NCBI GenBank assembly: GCA_002928965.1
Contig: PERU01000014.1
Location: 29,351-93,350 of the forward strand
Length of the DNA stretch: 64,000 nt
DNA from: Methylomonas sp.
GTDB lineage: Bacteria; Pseudomonadota; Gammaproteobacteria; Methylococcales; Methylomonadaceae
Direction: 5' to 3'
Both the position numbers and the translations under genes were made by a program. Of the stretch, positions 17,194 to 26,453 are shown piece by piece. The notes below the pieces were generated by a model. It ran no database searches. It was not told the DNA's origin and saw nothing but the letters and a program-made list of their open reading frames with translations. Within the stretch, counting starts at the first letter, position 1, and the number at the start of each line of letters is the position of its first letter.

Positions 17194-17424
17194 CTAACGA
17201 AGGCTTAAGAGCCGGCTCATCATAAATCCGGCAGCAACCGCCATCCCCAATGCGGCGATCGGATTGTCGCGGACATAGCTTTGGCAATTTTTCATCATGC
17301 GCTGCTCGGCGGATTTCAGTTGCTGGCTTTTTTCCTCCAGAGCATCGGCTGCCAGATTGGTCGCACTGGTGATTTTATCGACCGCTTCGTGTGCAAAGTG
17401 GCTGGTTTTATCGATAGTTTCCAT
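17194..17424 (-). CDS. DUF883 (ElaB/YqjD-like) protein
   Basis: A 76-aa protein: amphipathic helices (IDKTSHFAHEAVDKI, ALEEKSQQLKSAEQRMM) and the family's C-terminal YVRDNPIAALGMAVAAGFMM membrane anchor. E. coli relatives are inner-membrane, ribosome-associated, stationary-phase proteins. Two ATG codons are adjacent; I chose the second (17424) for better spacing from GGAGG and because it aligns with the paralogue at 28873-29106. It sits between the BON and YqjE-like genes in a tight operon. Confidence 0.88.
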   Translation of the reverse strand: METIDKTSHFAHEAVDKITSATNLAADALEEKSQQLKSAEQRMMKNCQSYVRDNPIAALGMAVAAGFMMSRLLSLR

Positions 17425-17438
17425 CATGACCTCCCGGG

Positions 17439-17753
17439 TTATTTAAGACGCATATCGTTTTTGACTGAATCCACGCCTTTGACTTTGCGAGCTACTTCGA
17501 TAGCTGTATTGATGTCGGCCTGGGTGCTGACAAAGCCGCTTAATTGCACAACGCCTTTAAAGGTTTCCACATTGATCTGGCCGGATCTTAAGTTGGGTTC
17601 ATCAAATAACATGGCTTTGACCTTGGTGGTGATGACACTGTCGTCGACGTATTCACCGGTGCCTTCGTGCTTGTTTGTTGAGGCACAACCCGCAGCAGTG
17701 AGTAATGTTGTAGCCACAATCAATGCGGCGAATGTTTGGCTAAGTAGTTTCAT
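17439..17753 (-). CDS. BON-domain lipoprotein (OsmY-like)
   Basis: A 104-aa predicted lipoprotein: signal segment and lipobox LTAAGC (Cys23), then one BON domain (VDDSVITTKVKAML ... VQLSGFVSTQADINTAIEVA ... GVDSVKNDMRLK). BON domains are thought to bind phospholipid surfaces and occur in osmotic-shock proteins. It is the first gene of the four-gene minus-strand operon, and its promoter region is shared with the divergent ompA-like gene. Confidence 0.9.
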   Translation of the reverse strand: MKLLSQTFAALIVATTLLTAAGCASTNKHEGTGEYVDDSVITTKVKAMLFDEPNLRSGQINVETFKGVVQLSGFVSTQADINTAIEVARKVKGVDSVKNDMRLK

Positions 17754-18394
17754 AATGTAGTCTCTTAAATTGGATCGTTCGATAAACTGATCTTAGCTTT
17801 TGGTATTGGCAAAGCGTTTGTCGAACCGGGGATGGACTCTGTCAGAGAATCCATAAAGTGGTGTTTTCTCCGGAACAAGCGTTAGCTCAGTCTGGACAGG
17901 GAATTGCTAAATAGATCAGTTCCGCTAAAACCCCAGGGGGAATATGCGGTTCGACAAGCACCGGGTAACTGCTCCTGCCTTGCTCCAGCGCCTGCATCCT
18001 TGTAGTTGCTCACGAACGCTATCGATTACCTACCGTTCATATTCATAAGGGCATGAATCCTCAGCTTGTCGCAGGATTTAATCAGCGATTCCTTAGCTAA
18101 CACTCTAGCTATAAAACGATCCAGGGTCCGTTCGCTAACGAACATACTGGTAACAGGCCTCATTTCACAGGCACGTTTTGAATTGCTAGTGCCGTCAATA
18201 AATTCAATCGCTATGTGGGCTAGCGCACCGACACCGGGTTTCTGTTGCGGTTAAGCTACATTTGACAGTTTGTTACAACATGCCGCGCGTATTCATCGGT
18301 CAGGAATACATGTGCAGGCAGGTTCTTCTGGGTCCAGCAAAACGATAGAGTCGCGGATGGATCGATTTTTTAGTTTAAATTTAAGGTAAGCAAC
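17754..18394. promoter_or_regulatory. Divergent intergenic region between BON operon and ompA, with operator-like palindrome
   Basis: No gene is seen in these 641 bases. GTTCGCTAACGAAC at 18130-18143 is a perfect GTTCG-N4-CGAAC inverted repeat of the type found upstream of other genes of this island, 252 bases before ompA. A GTCGCAGGATTTAATCAGCG repeat at about 18068-18087 recurs at 8610-8629 (GTCGTAGGATTTAATCAGCG). Confidence 0.5.
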
Positions 18395-19462
18395 ATGCTT
18401 AAACAAAAACAGTGTGTCATCGTATCGTTGGTAGGATTGGGTTTCTTACCGTTGGCTCAGGCAATCGAACAACCGGTTGATAATCGGTGGTATGTGGCAC
18501 CTTTCGCTTCATATATTGATACAGGCGGCGATCGACGCGCCAGCGATGGCTGGGGTGGTGGTGTCGGTGTCGGTAAGATGATTGATCAACACTTTAATGT
18601 CGAACTCAGAGGCTTTTATCAAGGCTTCGGCGGTGATAATGGCCCTTGGGATTTGGCTGGCGGTACCGCGGACGTGCAGTATTACTTGTTCCGCGACAAA
18701 TTTTCACCCTATGTAGTAGTCGGTTTAGGTGGGATGAACACTTGTGCGGCTGCCGACTGCGGAGTGGGTCTCATCGGTGAAGCCGGTGTCGGTGCCAGTT
18801 ATGAGATTAGCGATCATTTGTTAATCCGCAGCGATGTGCGTTACCGCTATAACAATAATCTCAATGCTCAGGTTCAAAGCGGCACCGATGAATTTCACGA
18901 TATGACAGTTAACCTCGGAGTGGTCATTCCATTTGGGGAAAAACCAAAGTACGTGGCTAAATCTGAAACCCGCATGCCCTTGGCGCCTGCAGCGCCGGTT
19001 GCGGTAGTGGCGAAGACCGATTGCAGTCAGCTCGATGGGGATGCCGATGGCGTCAACGACTGTCTGGATAAATGCCCCGGAACCGTCAAGGGAGCTATGG
19101 TAAATGACAAAGGCTGCGCGGTCAGGCTAGTACTGAAAGGCCAGCACTTCAAATACGATTCTGCGGAACTGGGTTTAAATGCCAAAGAACTGCTGGATGG
19201 CATTGCAAAAGATTTAATCGCCTTTCCACAGAAAAATGAAATTGAAGTGCAGGGGCATGCCAGCAGTGAAGGTGCTGATTCCTACAACTTGTCGCTTTCA
19301 AATCGCCGGGCACATTCTGTGGTTGAGTATCTGAAAATGAAAGGCGTCAAAAACAAGTTATCCGCCAAAGGTTACGGCGAAACTCAGCCTATCGCAGATA
19401 ACGCGACTGAAGCCGGAAAATCGGAAAATCGGCGGGTGGAGTTGATCTGGATTGAAGACTGA
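18395..19462 (+). CDS. OmpA-family outer-membrane porin with TSP3 linker
   Basis: A 355-aa envelope protein. The signal peptide ends near residue 23 (LPLAQAIEQ). Residues 30-190 form the eight-stranded beta-barrel (WYVAPFASYIDTGGD, NVELRGFYQGFGG). A calcium-binding thrombospondin type-3 repeat follows (DGDADGVNDCLDKCPGT), then the peptidoglycan-binding OmpA/MotB domain (VQGHASSEGADSYNLSLSNR, GYGETQPIADN, ENRRVEL). It anchors outer membrane to peptidoglycan. It is divergent from the BON operon and shares the palindrome-bearing region with it. Confidence 0.93.
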   Translation: MLKQKQCVIVSLVGLGFLPLAQAIEQPVDNRWYVAPFASYIDTGGDRRASDGWGGGVGVGKMIDQHFNVELRGFYQGFGGDNGPWDLAGGTADVQYYLFRDKFSPYVVVGLGGMNTCAAADCGVGLIGEAGVGASYEISDHLLIRSDVRYRYNNNLNAQVQSGTDEFHDMTVNLGVVIPFGEKPKYVAKSETRMPLAPAAPVAVVAKTDCSQLDGDADGVNDCLDKCPGTVKGAMVNDKGCAVRLVLKGQHFKYDSAELGLNAKELLDGIAKDLIAFPQKNEIEVQGHASSEGADSYNLSLSNRRAHSVVEYLKMKGVKNKLSAKGYGETQPIADNATEAGKSENRRVELIWIED

Positions 19463-19597
19463 TGTGTTATTGAGCCAAAGTCGGTTCTAATTTTAATTTG
19501 TCAGATTCGGGCAGGTTTCTATAGGGCATAAGGGGATTGCCGGAGCCGAAGACCGCGAAGCAAATCCAGGTTTCATGCAGAAATAACCTATAGAAGT

Positions 19598-19637
19598 GTT
19601 CGGCGTAGCTGCGAATGAATTCGCACCTACGCCGAAC
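19598..19637. repeat. Long inverted repeat
   Basis: GTTCGGCGTAG and CTACGCCGAAC flank TGCGAAT/ATTCGCA, giving an almost perfect 40-base hairpin downstream of ompA. It could stabilise or end the ompA message, but has no T run; a dispersed REP-like element is the simpler explanation. Confidence 0.6.
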
Positions 19638-19729
19638 TTGTTTCTCACATATTTCAACGCTTCCCGGCGGTCATCAGGGCAGTTTTTGAATATGACACAG
19701 TTCAGAACTAAGGTTCTTTGATAACACCC

Positions 19730-19756
19730 AAAGCCTGCTTTCATAGCAGGCTTTTT
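19730..19756 (+). terminator. Intrinsic terminator hairpin
   Basis: AAGCCTGCT - TTCAT - AGCAGGCTT followed by TTT. A perfect nine-base stem with A run before and T run after, so it may work in both directions. It is 268 bases downstream of ompA, with no gene between. Confidence 0.75.
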
Positions 19757-20224
19757 CGTATGTGCGCAGTATTGTCACTGCCCCCTCAACAGCACAACTT
19801 TGCGTCGATTGATCATTACCGTCAAGGGTACCGTGGGAGCGATGCCAGTCGCAAAACGAAGCTCATGGAATCGCGCCCGACTCATGTTCTGAGCCCCCGT
19901 ACCCGCCGGGTACATTAAAAATCCCGCTCACTCTTCGCCAGCTCCGGCTCAGGATTTATGCCCTAAAAGCCAGGAAGCTGATTACATATCCCCGTCGCTC
20001 CCGCGAAGGCGGGAGCCCCGATAAATCAAAGAGATGAGTTCACGCCTTTGCGGCTGCGACGATTTATTCAGCGTTTCTCTATGTGTGTTTGCGTACCGAC
20101 TGGTCAGCAGTATGACTTTAGAGTGTTTCCAATGCATAGACTGAATGGGTACTCAACAGGGTTACAACCAGTGGCTCCAGGGCGTGTCAGGATTGGGCAA
20201 CACTGGCAGTACTTGTTGAGCCTT
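19757..20224. other. Gene-free repeat-rich stretch
   Basis: No coding region is supported. It holds a CTCCCGCGAAGGCGGGAGCC hairpin and GATAAATCAAAG segment at about 19998-20035, an inverse relative of the repeat at 8400-8466. Confidence 0.5.
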
Positions 20225-20476
20225 TCGCCAAAAATTACCGCCCCCTTTGGAGGCTGTCGTAAAAGTTGAAACAGTTCCTTCTCCCACCGGGAGAAGGTTA
20301 GGGCATATAAATCAGCTGTTTGCATTATATATTCCCCTCACCCCAGCCCTCTCCCGCAAGGAGAGGGGGCTTTTACGACAGCCCCCTTTGAAAAAGAGGG
20401 CGAGCGAGAAGGGCGATTTAACCCAATAGACCGTGCGCAGGTAAGACCCGAATTTCTGGACGTTATTTGCAACCAA
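20225..20476. mobile_element. MITE-like repeat family B, copy 1, interrupted by another element
   Basis: The left part (TTCGCCAAAAATTACCGCCC CCTTTG) and right part (CCCTTTGAAAAAGAGGGCGA ... GGACGTTATTTGCAACC) belong to the same repeat as 29108-29254 and 31361-31507. The ends are inverted: CAAATAACGTCC-type left end and GGACGTTATTTG right end. The copy is split by the element at 20252-20383. It ends 79 bases before the cheB-cheR gene. Confidence 0.7.
20252..20383. mobile_element. Nested MITE with GGCTGTCGTAAAAG inverted ends
   Basis: GGCTGTCGTAAAAG (20252-20265) and CTTTTACGACAGCC (20370-20383) are perfect 14-base terminal inverted repeats around 104 bases with no gene. The flanks read CCCTTTGGA on the left and CCCTTTGAA on the right, a probable nine-base target duplication with one change. 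It lies inside repeat family B copy 1. Confidence 0.8.
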
Positions 20477-20554
20477 ACACTTAAGGTCGCCGCATGGCTT
20501 TGAATCAGGCGATAAGAATTCCTTGAAACCATCCCAATCTAATCGAGCTGAAAA

Positions 20555-23182
20555 ATGGTCAAAATCCACGCTGCCAGATTTGGTGATGATGCCTTGAATC
20601 TAATCGGTGAAAACAGCAAGGTGACTAAAACCGTCAAGGCAATCCGATCCATCAATGCCGATTATGTGCCACCCATAATCGGCATTGGTGCTTCTGCCGG
20701 AGGCCTGGAAGCCCTTGAGCAGTTTTTTGCCAAGGTTCCGGCGGCCTGTGGCGTGGCTTTTGTGGTGATTCAGCACCTTGATCCCGATCAGCAGATTATG
20801 CTCCCGGAATTATTGCAGCTGGTCACGCCGTTGATTGTGTCTCTGGCTGGCGATCGCATGAAAGCCTTGCCCAATAGGGTTTATGTGATTCCGCCCAATA
20901 AGGAAATGTCAATAGTACACGGCAAACTGCACGTATTGGAACCTGTTGCGCCCAGAGGTCTGCGATTGCCAATTGATGGGTTTTTACAGGCTTTGGCAGA
21001 TGATCAGCATGAACGAGCGATCGGGGTGATTTTGTCCGGTATGGGTTCGGATGGTACTTTGGGACTGCGGGCCATCAAAGAAAATGCCGGATTGGCTGTG
21101 GTGCAATCGCCAAACTCAGCGCAGTTTGATGCTATGCCACGCAGCGCCATAGACGCAGGCTTGGCCGATTTCGTCGCCGCGCCGCAGGAGCTCTGGGGGA
21201 AAATACAGGCTTTTCTCAATCATAGCCCGCGTGGTTTGCATGCCGTGTCGGACAATAGGCTGACCTTGAAAAATCAAAGCGCTTTGGAGCAAATCATTAC
21301 CTTGCTGCGCGAGCGTACCGGCAACGATTTTACCCTCTACAAAAACAATACTATTTATCGCCGCATCGAACGTCGCATGGGGCTGCATCAAATCGATGCG
21401 ATTGACCACTATGTAGTTTATCTGCGCGAAAATCTTCAGGAACAGGATTTGTTATTTAAGGAACTGTTGATAGGTGTCACCAGTTTTTTTCGGGATCCGG
21501 AAATCTGGGCGTCGTTAAAGAACAACGTTATTCCGGTTCTGTTGGCTGAATACCCGGCAGGGAAGAAACTAAGGGCCTGGGTGTCAGCGTGTTCGACTGG
21601 CGAGGAAGCTTACTCGCTGGCCGTTCTGTTCAAGGAAGCATTAGCGCAAAGCAAATGTCAGCAACCGTTTAAGTTGCAAATCTTTGCTACCGATCTGGAT
21701 CAAGATGCCATCGATAAAGCCCGGCAAGGGTTGTATTCTGCCAGTATTAGCCGCGACATGTCCGAGGAGAGACTTAGCCGGTATTTTGTTGTCGACGGCA
21801 ATGGCTATCGCATCAAAAAAGACATACGGGATATGGTGATCTTTGCACTGCATAACGTCATCATGGATCCCCCTTTTACCAAGCTGGATATACTGTGTTG
21901 CCGCAATTTGTTGATTTACCTAAGTCCGGAATTGCAGAAAAAACTGATTTTGCTATTTCACTATTCGCTGACAAACCACGGCATCCTGTTGCTTGGTAAT
22001 GCTGAAACGGTAGGTGGTTTCAGTCACTTATTCAGTGCGATCGATACTACATCCCGGCTTTACCGTCGAATCATCAGTCCTTTTGCGGCGAATGTCGATT
22101 TTCCGACCAAGTATTTTCCTGACACCTCCAAGGTTGAAATCGTTGAAATAAAACAGTCTGTCATTAATCTGCAAACCTTAGCCGATCAGTTGTTGTTGCA
22201 ACATTACGCACCGGCCGCAGTGTTAGTGAATGCCGATGGCGACATTCTTTATATCAGTGGCCGGACCGGCAAGTATTTGGAACCGGCGGCCGGTAAGGCC
22301 AATTGGAATATACATGCCATGGCCCGCGAGGGACTGCAGTTTGAACTGATCTCTGCGCTAAAAAAAGCCCACAATCATCCCGAAGCCGAGCGTGTGTCGG
22401 GTCTGACAGTATTGACCGATGGCGGCAGCCAAACGTTTAACCTATTGGTTCAGGTCGTTGATAAACCAGACGCCTTAAAAGGTATGGTGATGGTGATGTT
22501 TACCGATGTGGCTGCGGCCATTGCGGGTGAAACATCAGGTCAATCGCCCAACGCCACCCAGACATTACTGCGGGCCGAACGGCTGCAGGCTTTGGACGAT
22601 CTACACGCCTTACGTGAGGAGATGCAGCGATCGCAAGAGGAGCTTCAATCCGCCAATGAAGAGTTGCAATCCACTAATGAGGAATTGCAGTCCGCCAATG
22701 AGGAATTGACCACCTCCAAGGAAGAAATGCATTCGCTTAACGAGGAATTGCAAACTTTGAATGCCGAATTGCAAGTCAAGCTGGAGGATCTGTCGCGAGT
22801 CAATAACGATATGGATAACCTGCTGAACAGCATGGAAATCGCTACGGTATTCCTGGATGGTTTACTTAATATCCGCCGTTTCACTAGCCACATATGCCGG
22901 TTATTCAAGCTGATCCCTGCTGACGTTGGCAGACCCTTATCCGATATCGTCACCCATCTGAAATATCCTGAGCTACAGCATGATGTTCAAGACGTCATGC
23001 GTACCTTGGTGATTATCGAGAAACAGGTCAAAGCGAATGACGGACGCTGGTTTAAAGTGCGCATCATGCCGTACCGCACTCAGAATAATTTGATAGATGG
23101 CGTGGTCATTACCTTTATCGATAACTCCGAAACCAAGCAGTTGCAAACCGAATTAGGGAGCAGCCATGAAAAATCGGAATGA
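20555..23182 (+). CDS. CheB-CheR-PAS fusion protein (no kinase domain)
   Basis: An 875-aa cytoplasmic signalling protein. The CheB methylesterase domain (residues 38-215) has the Ser47/His74/Asp166 triad (GASAGG, IQHLDP, GMGSDGT). The CheR methyltransferase domain (about 235-490) has the RVERRM-like substrate loop and the SAM motif VSACSTGEEAYSLA. A divergent PAS, the characteristic ELQSANEELQSTNEELQSAN coiled coil (about 685-750) and a last PAS follow. Relatives often continue into a histidine kinase; this one stops after the PAS. No receiver domain precedes CheB and no chemoreceptor gene is near, so the methylation target is unknown. It overlaps the next gene by 17 bases. Confidence 0.93.
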   Translation: MVKIHAARFGDDALNLIGENSKVTKTVKAIRSINADYVPPIIGIGASAGGLEALEQFFAKVPAACGVAFVVIQHLDPDQQIMLPELLQLVTPLIVSLAGDRMKALPNRVYVIPPNKEMSIVHGKLHVLEPVAPRGLRLPIDGFLQALADDQHERAIGVILSGMGSDGTLGLRAIKENAGLAVVQSPNSAQFDAMPRSAIDAGLADFVAAPQELWGKIQAFLNHSPRGLHAVSDNRLTLKNQSALEQIITLLRERTGNDFTLYKNNTIYRRIERRMGLHQIDAIDHYVVYLRENLQEQDLLFKELLIGVTSFFRDPEIWASLKNNVIPVLLAEYPAGKKLRAWVSACSTGEEAYSLAVLFKEALAQSKCQQPFKLQIFATDLDQDAIDKARQGLYSASISRDMSEERLSRYFVVDGNGYRIKKDIRDMVIFALHNVIMDPPFTKLDILCCRNLLIYLSPELQKKLILLFHYSLTNHGILLLGNAETVGGFSHLFSAIDTTSRLYRRIISPFAANVDFPTKYFPDTSKVEIVEIKQSVINLQTLADQLLLQHYAPAAVLVNADGDILYISGRTGKYLEPAAGKANWNIHAMAREGLQFELISALKKAHNHPEAERVSGLTVLTDGGSQTFNLLVQVVDKPDALKGMVMVMFTDVAAAIAGETSGQSPNATQTLLRAERLQALDDLHALREEMQRSQEELQSANEELQSTNEELQSANEELTTSKEEMHSLNEELQTLNAELQVKLEDLSRVNNDMDNLLNSMEIATVFLDGLLNIRRFTSHICRLFKLIPADVGRPLSDIVTHLKYPELQHDVQDVMRTLVIIEKQVKANDGRWFKVRIMPYRTQNNLIDGVVITFIDNSETKQLQTELGSSHEKSE

Positions 23183-25373
23183 TACGATTTGCACCAAAGC
23201 TGAACTCCGCCACCGTGCCGAATTGCAGCTTGCCGAAATAGCGGAGCATAAATCCACACAATCACAAGATCGATTGCTGCATGAGTTACAGGTGCATCAG
23301 ATCGAGCTGGAAATGCAGAACGAAGCCTTGCGGGAGGCAGCGGTCAGCGCCGAACAAGCCTTGGAGCACTATGCGGAATTGTTCGATTTTGCGCCAATCG
23401 CCTACTTTACCCTGGTGAATGATGGCAGCATTCAGCAAACTAATTTCAACGGCGAGCAGTTGTTGGGGCTGGAGCGCAGCAAGATTATCGGACGACAGTT
23501 TGCTCATTTCGTTGCGGACGATCATCGGCCATTGTTCAATCGATTTCTGAAAGATGTGTTTACCCATGACGGTAAACAGCGGTGTGAAATTATTTTTGCA
23601 TCAAGCGAAAAAAACCACTGGCTGGCTATCGATGCCATTGCCGACAGCAAAGGGGTAACCTGTCTGGTGGCGATGGTCGATATCAGCACGCATAAACGTA
23701 ACGAGCAAGAACTGCAGCTGGCTGCGACCGTTTATCTGGCGATTGAAGAAGCCATTATGGTGTCTGATAACAACAATCAGGTTATCGCGATTAACCCGGC
23801 GTTTACCAAACTCACCGGTTATTCCAGTGCAGAAGCGGTCGGACAGCCGACATCGTTACTAAAATCCAGTCGCCAGGATGAGGCTTTTTTTCAATCGATC
23901 TGGCAATCTCTGAATCAAACCGGACAATGGCAAGGCGAGATATGGAACAGGCGTAAAAATGGTGAGGAGTTTCTAGCCCGCCTGTCTATCAGTACCGTGT
24001 ATGGTCAGGATGGTCAGCCGATCAGACGGGTAGGGATGTCGTCTGACATCACCGAACAACGAAAATCCGAAGAAATCATTCGCAGACAAGCCAATATCGA
24101 TCCGCTGACCGGATTGCCGAATCGGCGGCTGTTTTTGGACAGATTGCAGCGGGCCATCAATAAATCCCACCGCGGGCATCAAAAACTGGCGTTGATGTTT
24201 CTGGATCTGGATCATTTCAAAGACATCAACGATACCCTGGGACACGACATGGGTGATCGATTGCTGCAAGAAACCACTCAGCGTTTAAGCAGTTGCATCC
24301 GCGAAACCGATACCCTGGCTCGACCGGGAGGCGACGAATTTACCTTGATCATGGGCGAGCTAAACGAACTCAACAGTATCGAGCGGGTGGCTCAAGCCAT
24401 GCTGAAAGCCATGACCAAGCCATTCCAGTTGAAAAATGAACGCTGCTACGTGTCGGTCAGCATTGGCATAGCGCTGTATCCCGACGATGCCGATAACCTG
24501 GAAGGCTTGTTAAAAAAAGCCGATCAAGCCATGTATGCAGCTAAAAATCTTGGCCGAAGTCGATTTTGCTACTTTACCCCGGCCATGCAGCAGGCAGCAG
24601 AAAATCGTTTATGGCTGACCAACGATTTGCGTCATGCCCTGGCTGATCGACAGATCTGGGTGGCTTATCAACCCATTGTGGAATTGGCGACGGGTGAGAT
24701 TCGTAAGGCAGAGGCGCTGGTCCGATGGCAGCATCCTATTCGTGGCTTGATCAATCCCGATGAATTTATTCCCATTGCCGAAGAAACCGGCCTGATTACC
24801 GAAATAGGTACATGGGTGTTTCATCAGGTTGCTGAACAAGTATCCAGTTGGCGCATGCACCATCACGCCCAGTTTCAAATCAGTATCAATAAATCGCCTG
24901 CGCAGTTTCACAATAACAGCGACAAAATGCTGGATTGGTTTGAGCATTTAAAACGTTTGGATTTGCCGGGTGGCTGTATTGCGGTGGAAATTACTGAAGG
25001 ACTTTTACTGGATGGGTCAAGGACTGTGTCTGACAAACTGCTGGCATTCAAAGATGCCGGCATGCAGACCTCGTTGGATGATTTTGGAACAGGCTATTCG
25101 TCGTTATCCTATCTCAAAAAATACCATATCGATTTCTTAAAAATAGACCGGGATTTTGTTTCCAACTTGCGAACCGGTTCAACCGATATGGCCTTATGTG
25201 AAGCGATTATCCAGATGGCGCATGTATTGGGCATGAAGGTGATTGCCGAAGGCGTAGAAACCGAGGAACAACTCGCTTTGTTGCTAAAAGCCGGCTGTGA
25301 TTACGGGCAAGGTTATTTGTTCTCGAAACCGGTCACGGCAAAGGAATTCGAAAAGCTGTTAACCCAGATTTAA
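23166..25373 (+). CDS. PAS-PAS-GGDEF-EAL c-di-GMP protein
   Basis: A 735-aa cytoplasmic protein. An N-terminal coiled coil (LLHELQVHQIELEMQNEALR) is followed by PAS (about 70-185), a second PAS (about 195-305), GGDEF (about 315-475) and EAL (about 490-730). GGDEF is intact at 388-392 although the residue before it is Pro (RPGGDEF) rather than Leu. EAL is intact at 516-518 with the DDFGTGYSSL loop and EGVET, so both synthesis and breakdown of c-di-GMP are possible. The start lies inside the cheB-cheR gene, so the two are translationally coupled and may act as a pair. Confidence 0.93.
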   Translation: MKNRNDTICTKAELRHRAELQLAEIAEHKSTQSQDRLLHELQVHQIELEMQNEALREAAVSAEQALEHYAELFDFAPIAYFTLVNDGSIQQTNFNGEQLLGLERSKIIGRQFAHFVADDHRPLFNRFLKDVFTHDGKQRCEIIFASSEKNHWLAIDAIADSKGVTCLVAMVDISTHKRNEQELQLAATVYLAIEEAIMVSDNNNQVIAINPAFTKLTGYSSAEAVGQPTSLLKSSRQDEAFFQSIWQSLNQTGQWQGEIWNRRKNGEEFLARLSISTVYGQDGQPIRRVGMSSDITEQRKSEEIIRRQANIDPLTGLPNRRLFLDRLQRAINKSHRGHQKLALMFLDLDHFKDINDTLGHDMGDRLLQETTQRLSSCIRETDTLARPGGDEFTLIMGELNELNSIERVAQAMLKAMTKPFQLKNERCYVSVSIGIALYPDDADNLEGLLKKADQAMYAAKNLGRSRFCYFTPAMQQAAENRLWLTNDLRHALADRQIWVAYQPIVELATGEIRKAEALVRWQHPIRGLINPDEFIPIAEETGLITEIGTWVFHQVAEQVSSWRMHHHAQFQISINKSPAQFHNNSDKMLDWFEHLKRLDLPGGCIAVEITEGLLLDGSRTVSDKLLAFKDAGMQTSLDDFGTGYSSLSYLKKYHIDFLKIDRDFVSNLRTGSTDMALCEAIIQMAHVLGMKVIAEGVETEEQLALLLKAGCDYGQGYLFSKPVTAKEFEKLLTQI

Positions 25374-25394
25374 TAGCCATTTTTAAAAAATCTG

Positions 25395-25535
25395 GTCACT
25401 CTTCAGCGCCCATTGATTGTTATGAGTTCAGGCAAACACGATTAGGTGTAGGGGGCGAATTCATTCGCCCATTGGCGGGTATCGAAGCCCGCGGGTCGAA
25501 AAAATTCGCCCCTAAAACGGACGCTGAATAGTGAC
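25395..25535. mobile_element. MITE-like inverted-repeat element
   Basis: GTCACTCTTCAGCGCCC (25395-25411) and GGACGCTGAATAGTGAC (25519-25535) are inverted copies with 15 of 17 positions matching. The interior carries another hairpin of GGGGCGAATTC...GAATTCGCCCC type and no gene. Confidence 0.6.
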
Positions 25536-25599
25536 AAAATCGTTTTCCAGCAACCGAAATATCGCCTCATATCAGTTCAGTGAACGTCGGCTGGCATGT

Positions 25600-25621
25600 G
25601 TTCGCCAACGAACCGACAGCG
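25600..25621 (+). promoter_or_regulatory. Operator-like inverted repeat GTTCGCCAACGAAC
   Basis: A perfect GTTCG-N4-CGAAC inverted repeat (25600-25613) followed by CGACAGCG, 108 bases upstream of the PRC-barrel gene. It is almost identical to the reverse complement of 14661-14683, which lies at a similar distance from the paralogous PRC gene. Confidence 0.6.
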
Positions 25622-25721
25622 CCTTTGGTATTCGTTAAAGTCGACTTGAGTTTGCTGAACCGCATCGGGCGGTCAACCAAACCAGAAAGATACCAATCTT
25701 TTTAATAAGCTGGAGAAACAG

Positions 25722-26282
25722 ATGAAAACAATAACGTCCATCCTGACAGTGTCATTGCTGAGTGCTGTGTTTGTCGGCCCAGCCTTCGCTGACGATGTAA
25801 AAGAGAAAACACAAGACCTTCTGGAAAAACAAGAAGAACTCAATACAAAACAACAAGAGGTCAAAGAAAAGCAGATTGAACTCAATCAAGCCAATAAAGA
25901 AGTATCAATTGAACGTGCGCAGGAGGCCAATAAGTCCATGCAGCAGGTCAGTCGATCCAGCAAGATTACCGGCGCCAAAGTAAAAAATACCACGGGCGAA
26001 AATCTCGGTGACATCAAAGACTTGGTGATTGACCCTTCGAATGGTCAAGTAGTCTATGCAGTGGTTTCTTTCGGCGGTGTCATGGGCATGGGAAACAAGT
26101 TATTTGCCATTCCCTGGAGAGCGCTGCACTGGACAAGTCCCAAGGACTATTACGTGCTTGATTTAGATAAAGACACCTTAAAAAATGCACCGGGGTTTGA
26201 CAAAAAACATTGGCCAGCAAACTCAGAAAAATGGGAAGAACAACGCCAAGCATTGGGTCAGTTTTATCGCGTAACACCCTGA
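25722..26282 (+). CDS. Exported PRC-barrel protein
   Basis: A 186-aa protein. The signal peptide (LTVSLLSAVFVGPAFAD) is followed by a charged coiled coil of EEL/QQE/KEKQIEL repeats (residues 28-75) and a PRC-barrel domain (GAKVKNTTGENLGDIKDLVI, VVYAVVSFGGVMGMGNKLFA) with a conserved tail (PGFDKKHWP). It is a clear paralogue of the minus-strand gene at 13971-14579 but has a normal signal peptide without the inserted block. PRC barrels mediate protein or RNA contacts; the role of these periplasmic forms is unknown. Confidence 0.9.
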   Translation: MKTITSILTVSLLSAVFVGPAFADDVKEKTQDLLEKQEELNTKQQEVKEKQIELNQANKEVSIERAQEANKSMQQVSRSSKITGAKVKNTTGENLGDIKDLVIDPSNGQVVYAVVSFGGVMGMGNKLFAIPWRALHWTSPKDYYVLDLDKDTLKNAPGFDKKHWPANSEKWEEQRQALGQFYRVTP

Positions 26283-26453
26283 TTCTTTTTCAGATTTCCT
26301 CTCCGCCTTACCGAAGACCGTCATTCCGGCAGACCCTCTGGAACACAAGTGGGTTGCCGGAATCCAGGCTGTTGATGTATCAAGAATTCTGCCTTCGCCA
26401 GAGCGAAAAAATCGATTTGTTCAGCGCTTCCCTACTAGATAACGAGACTGCTA

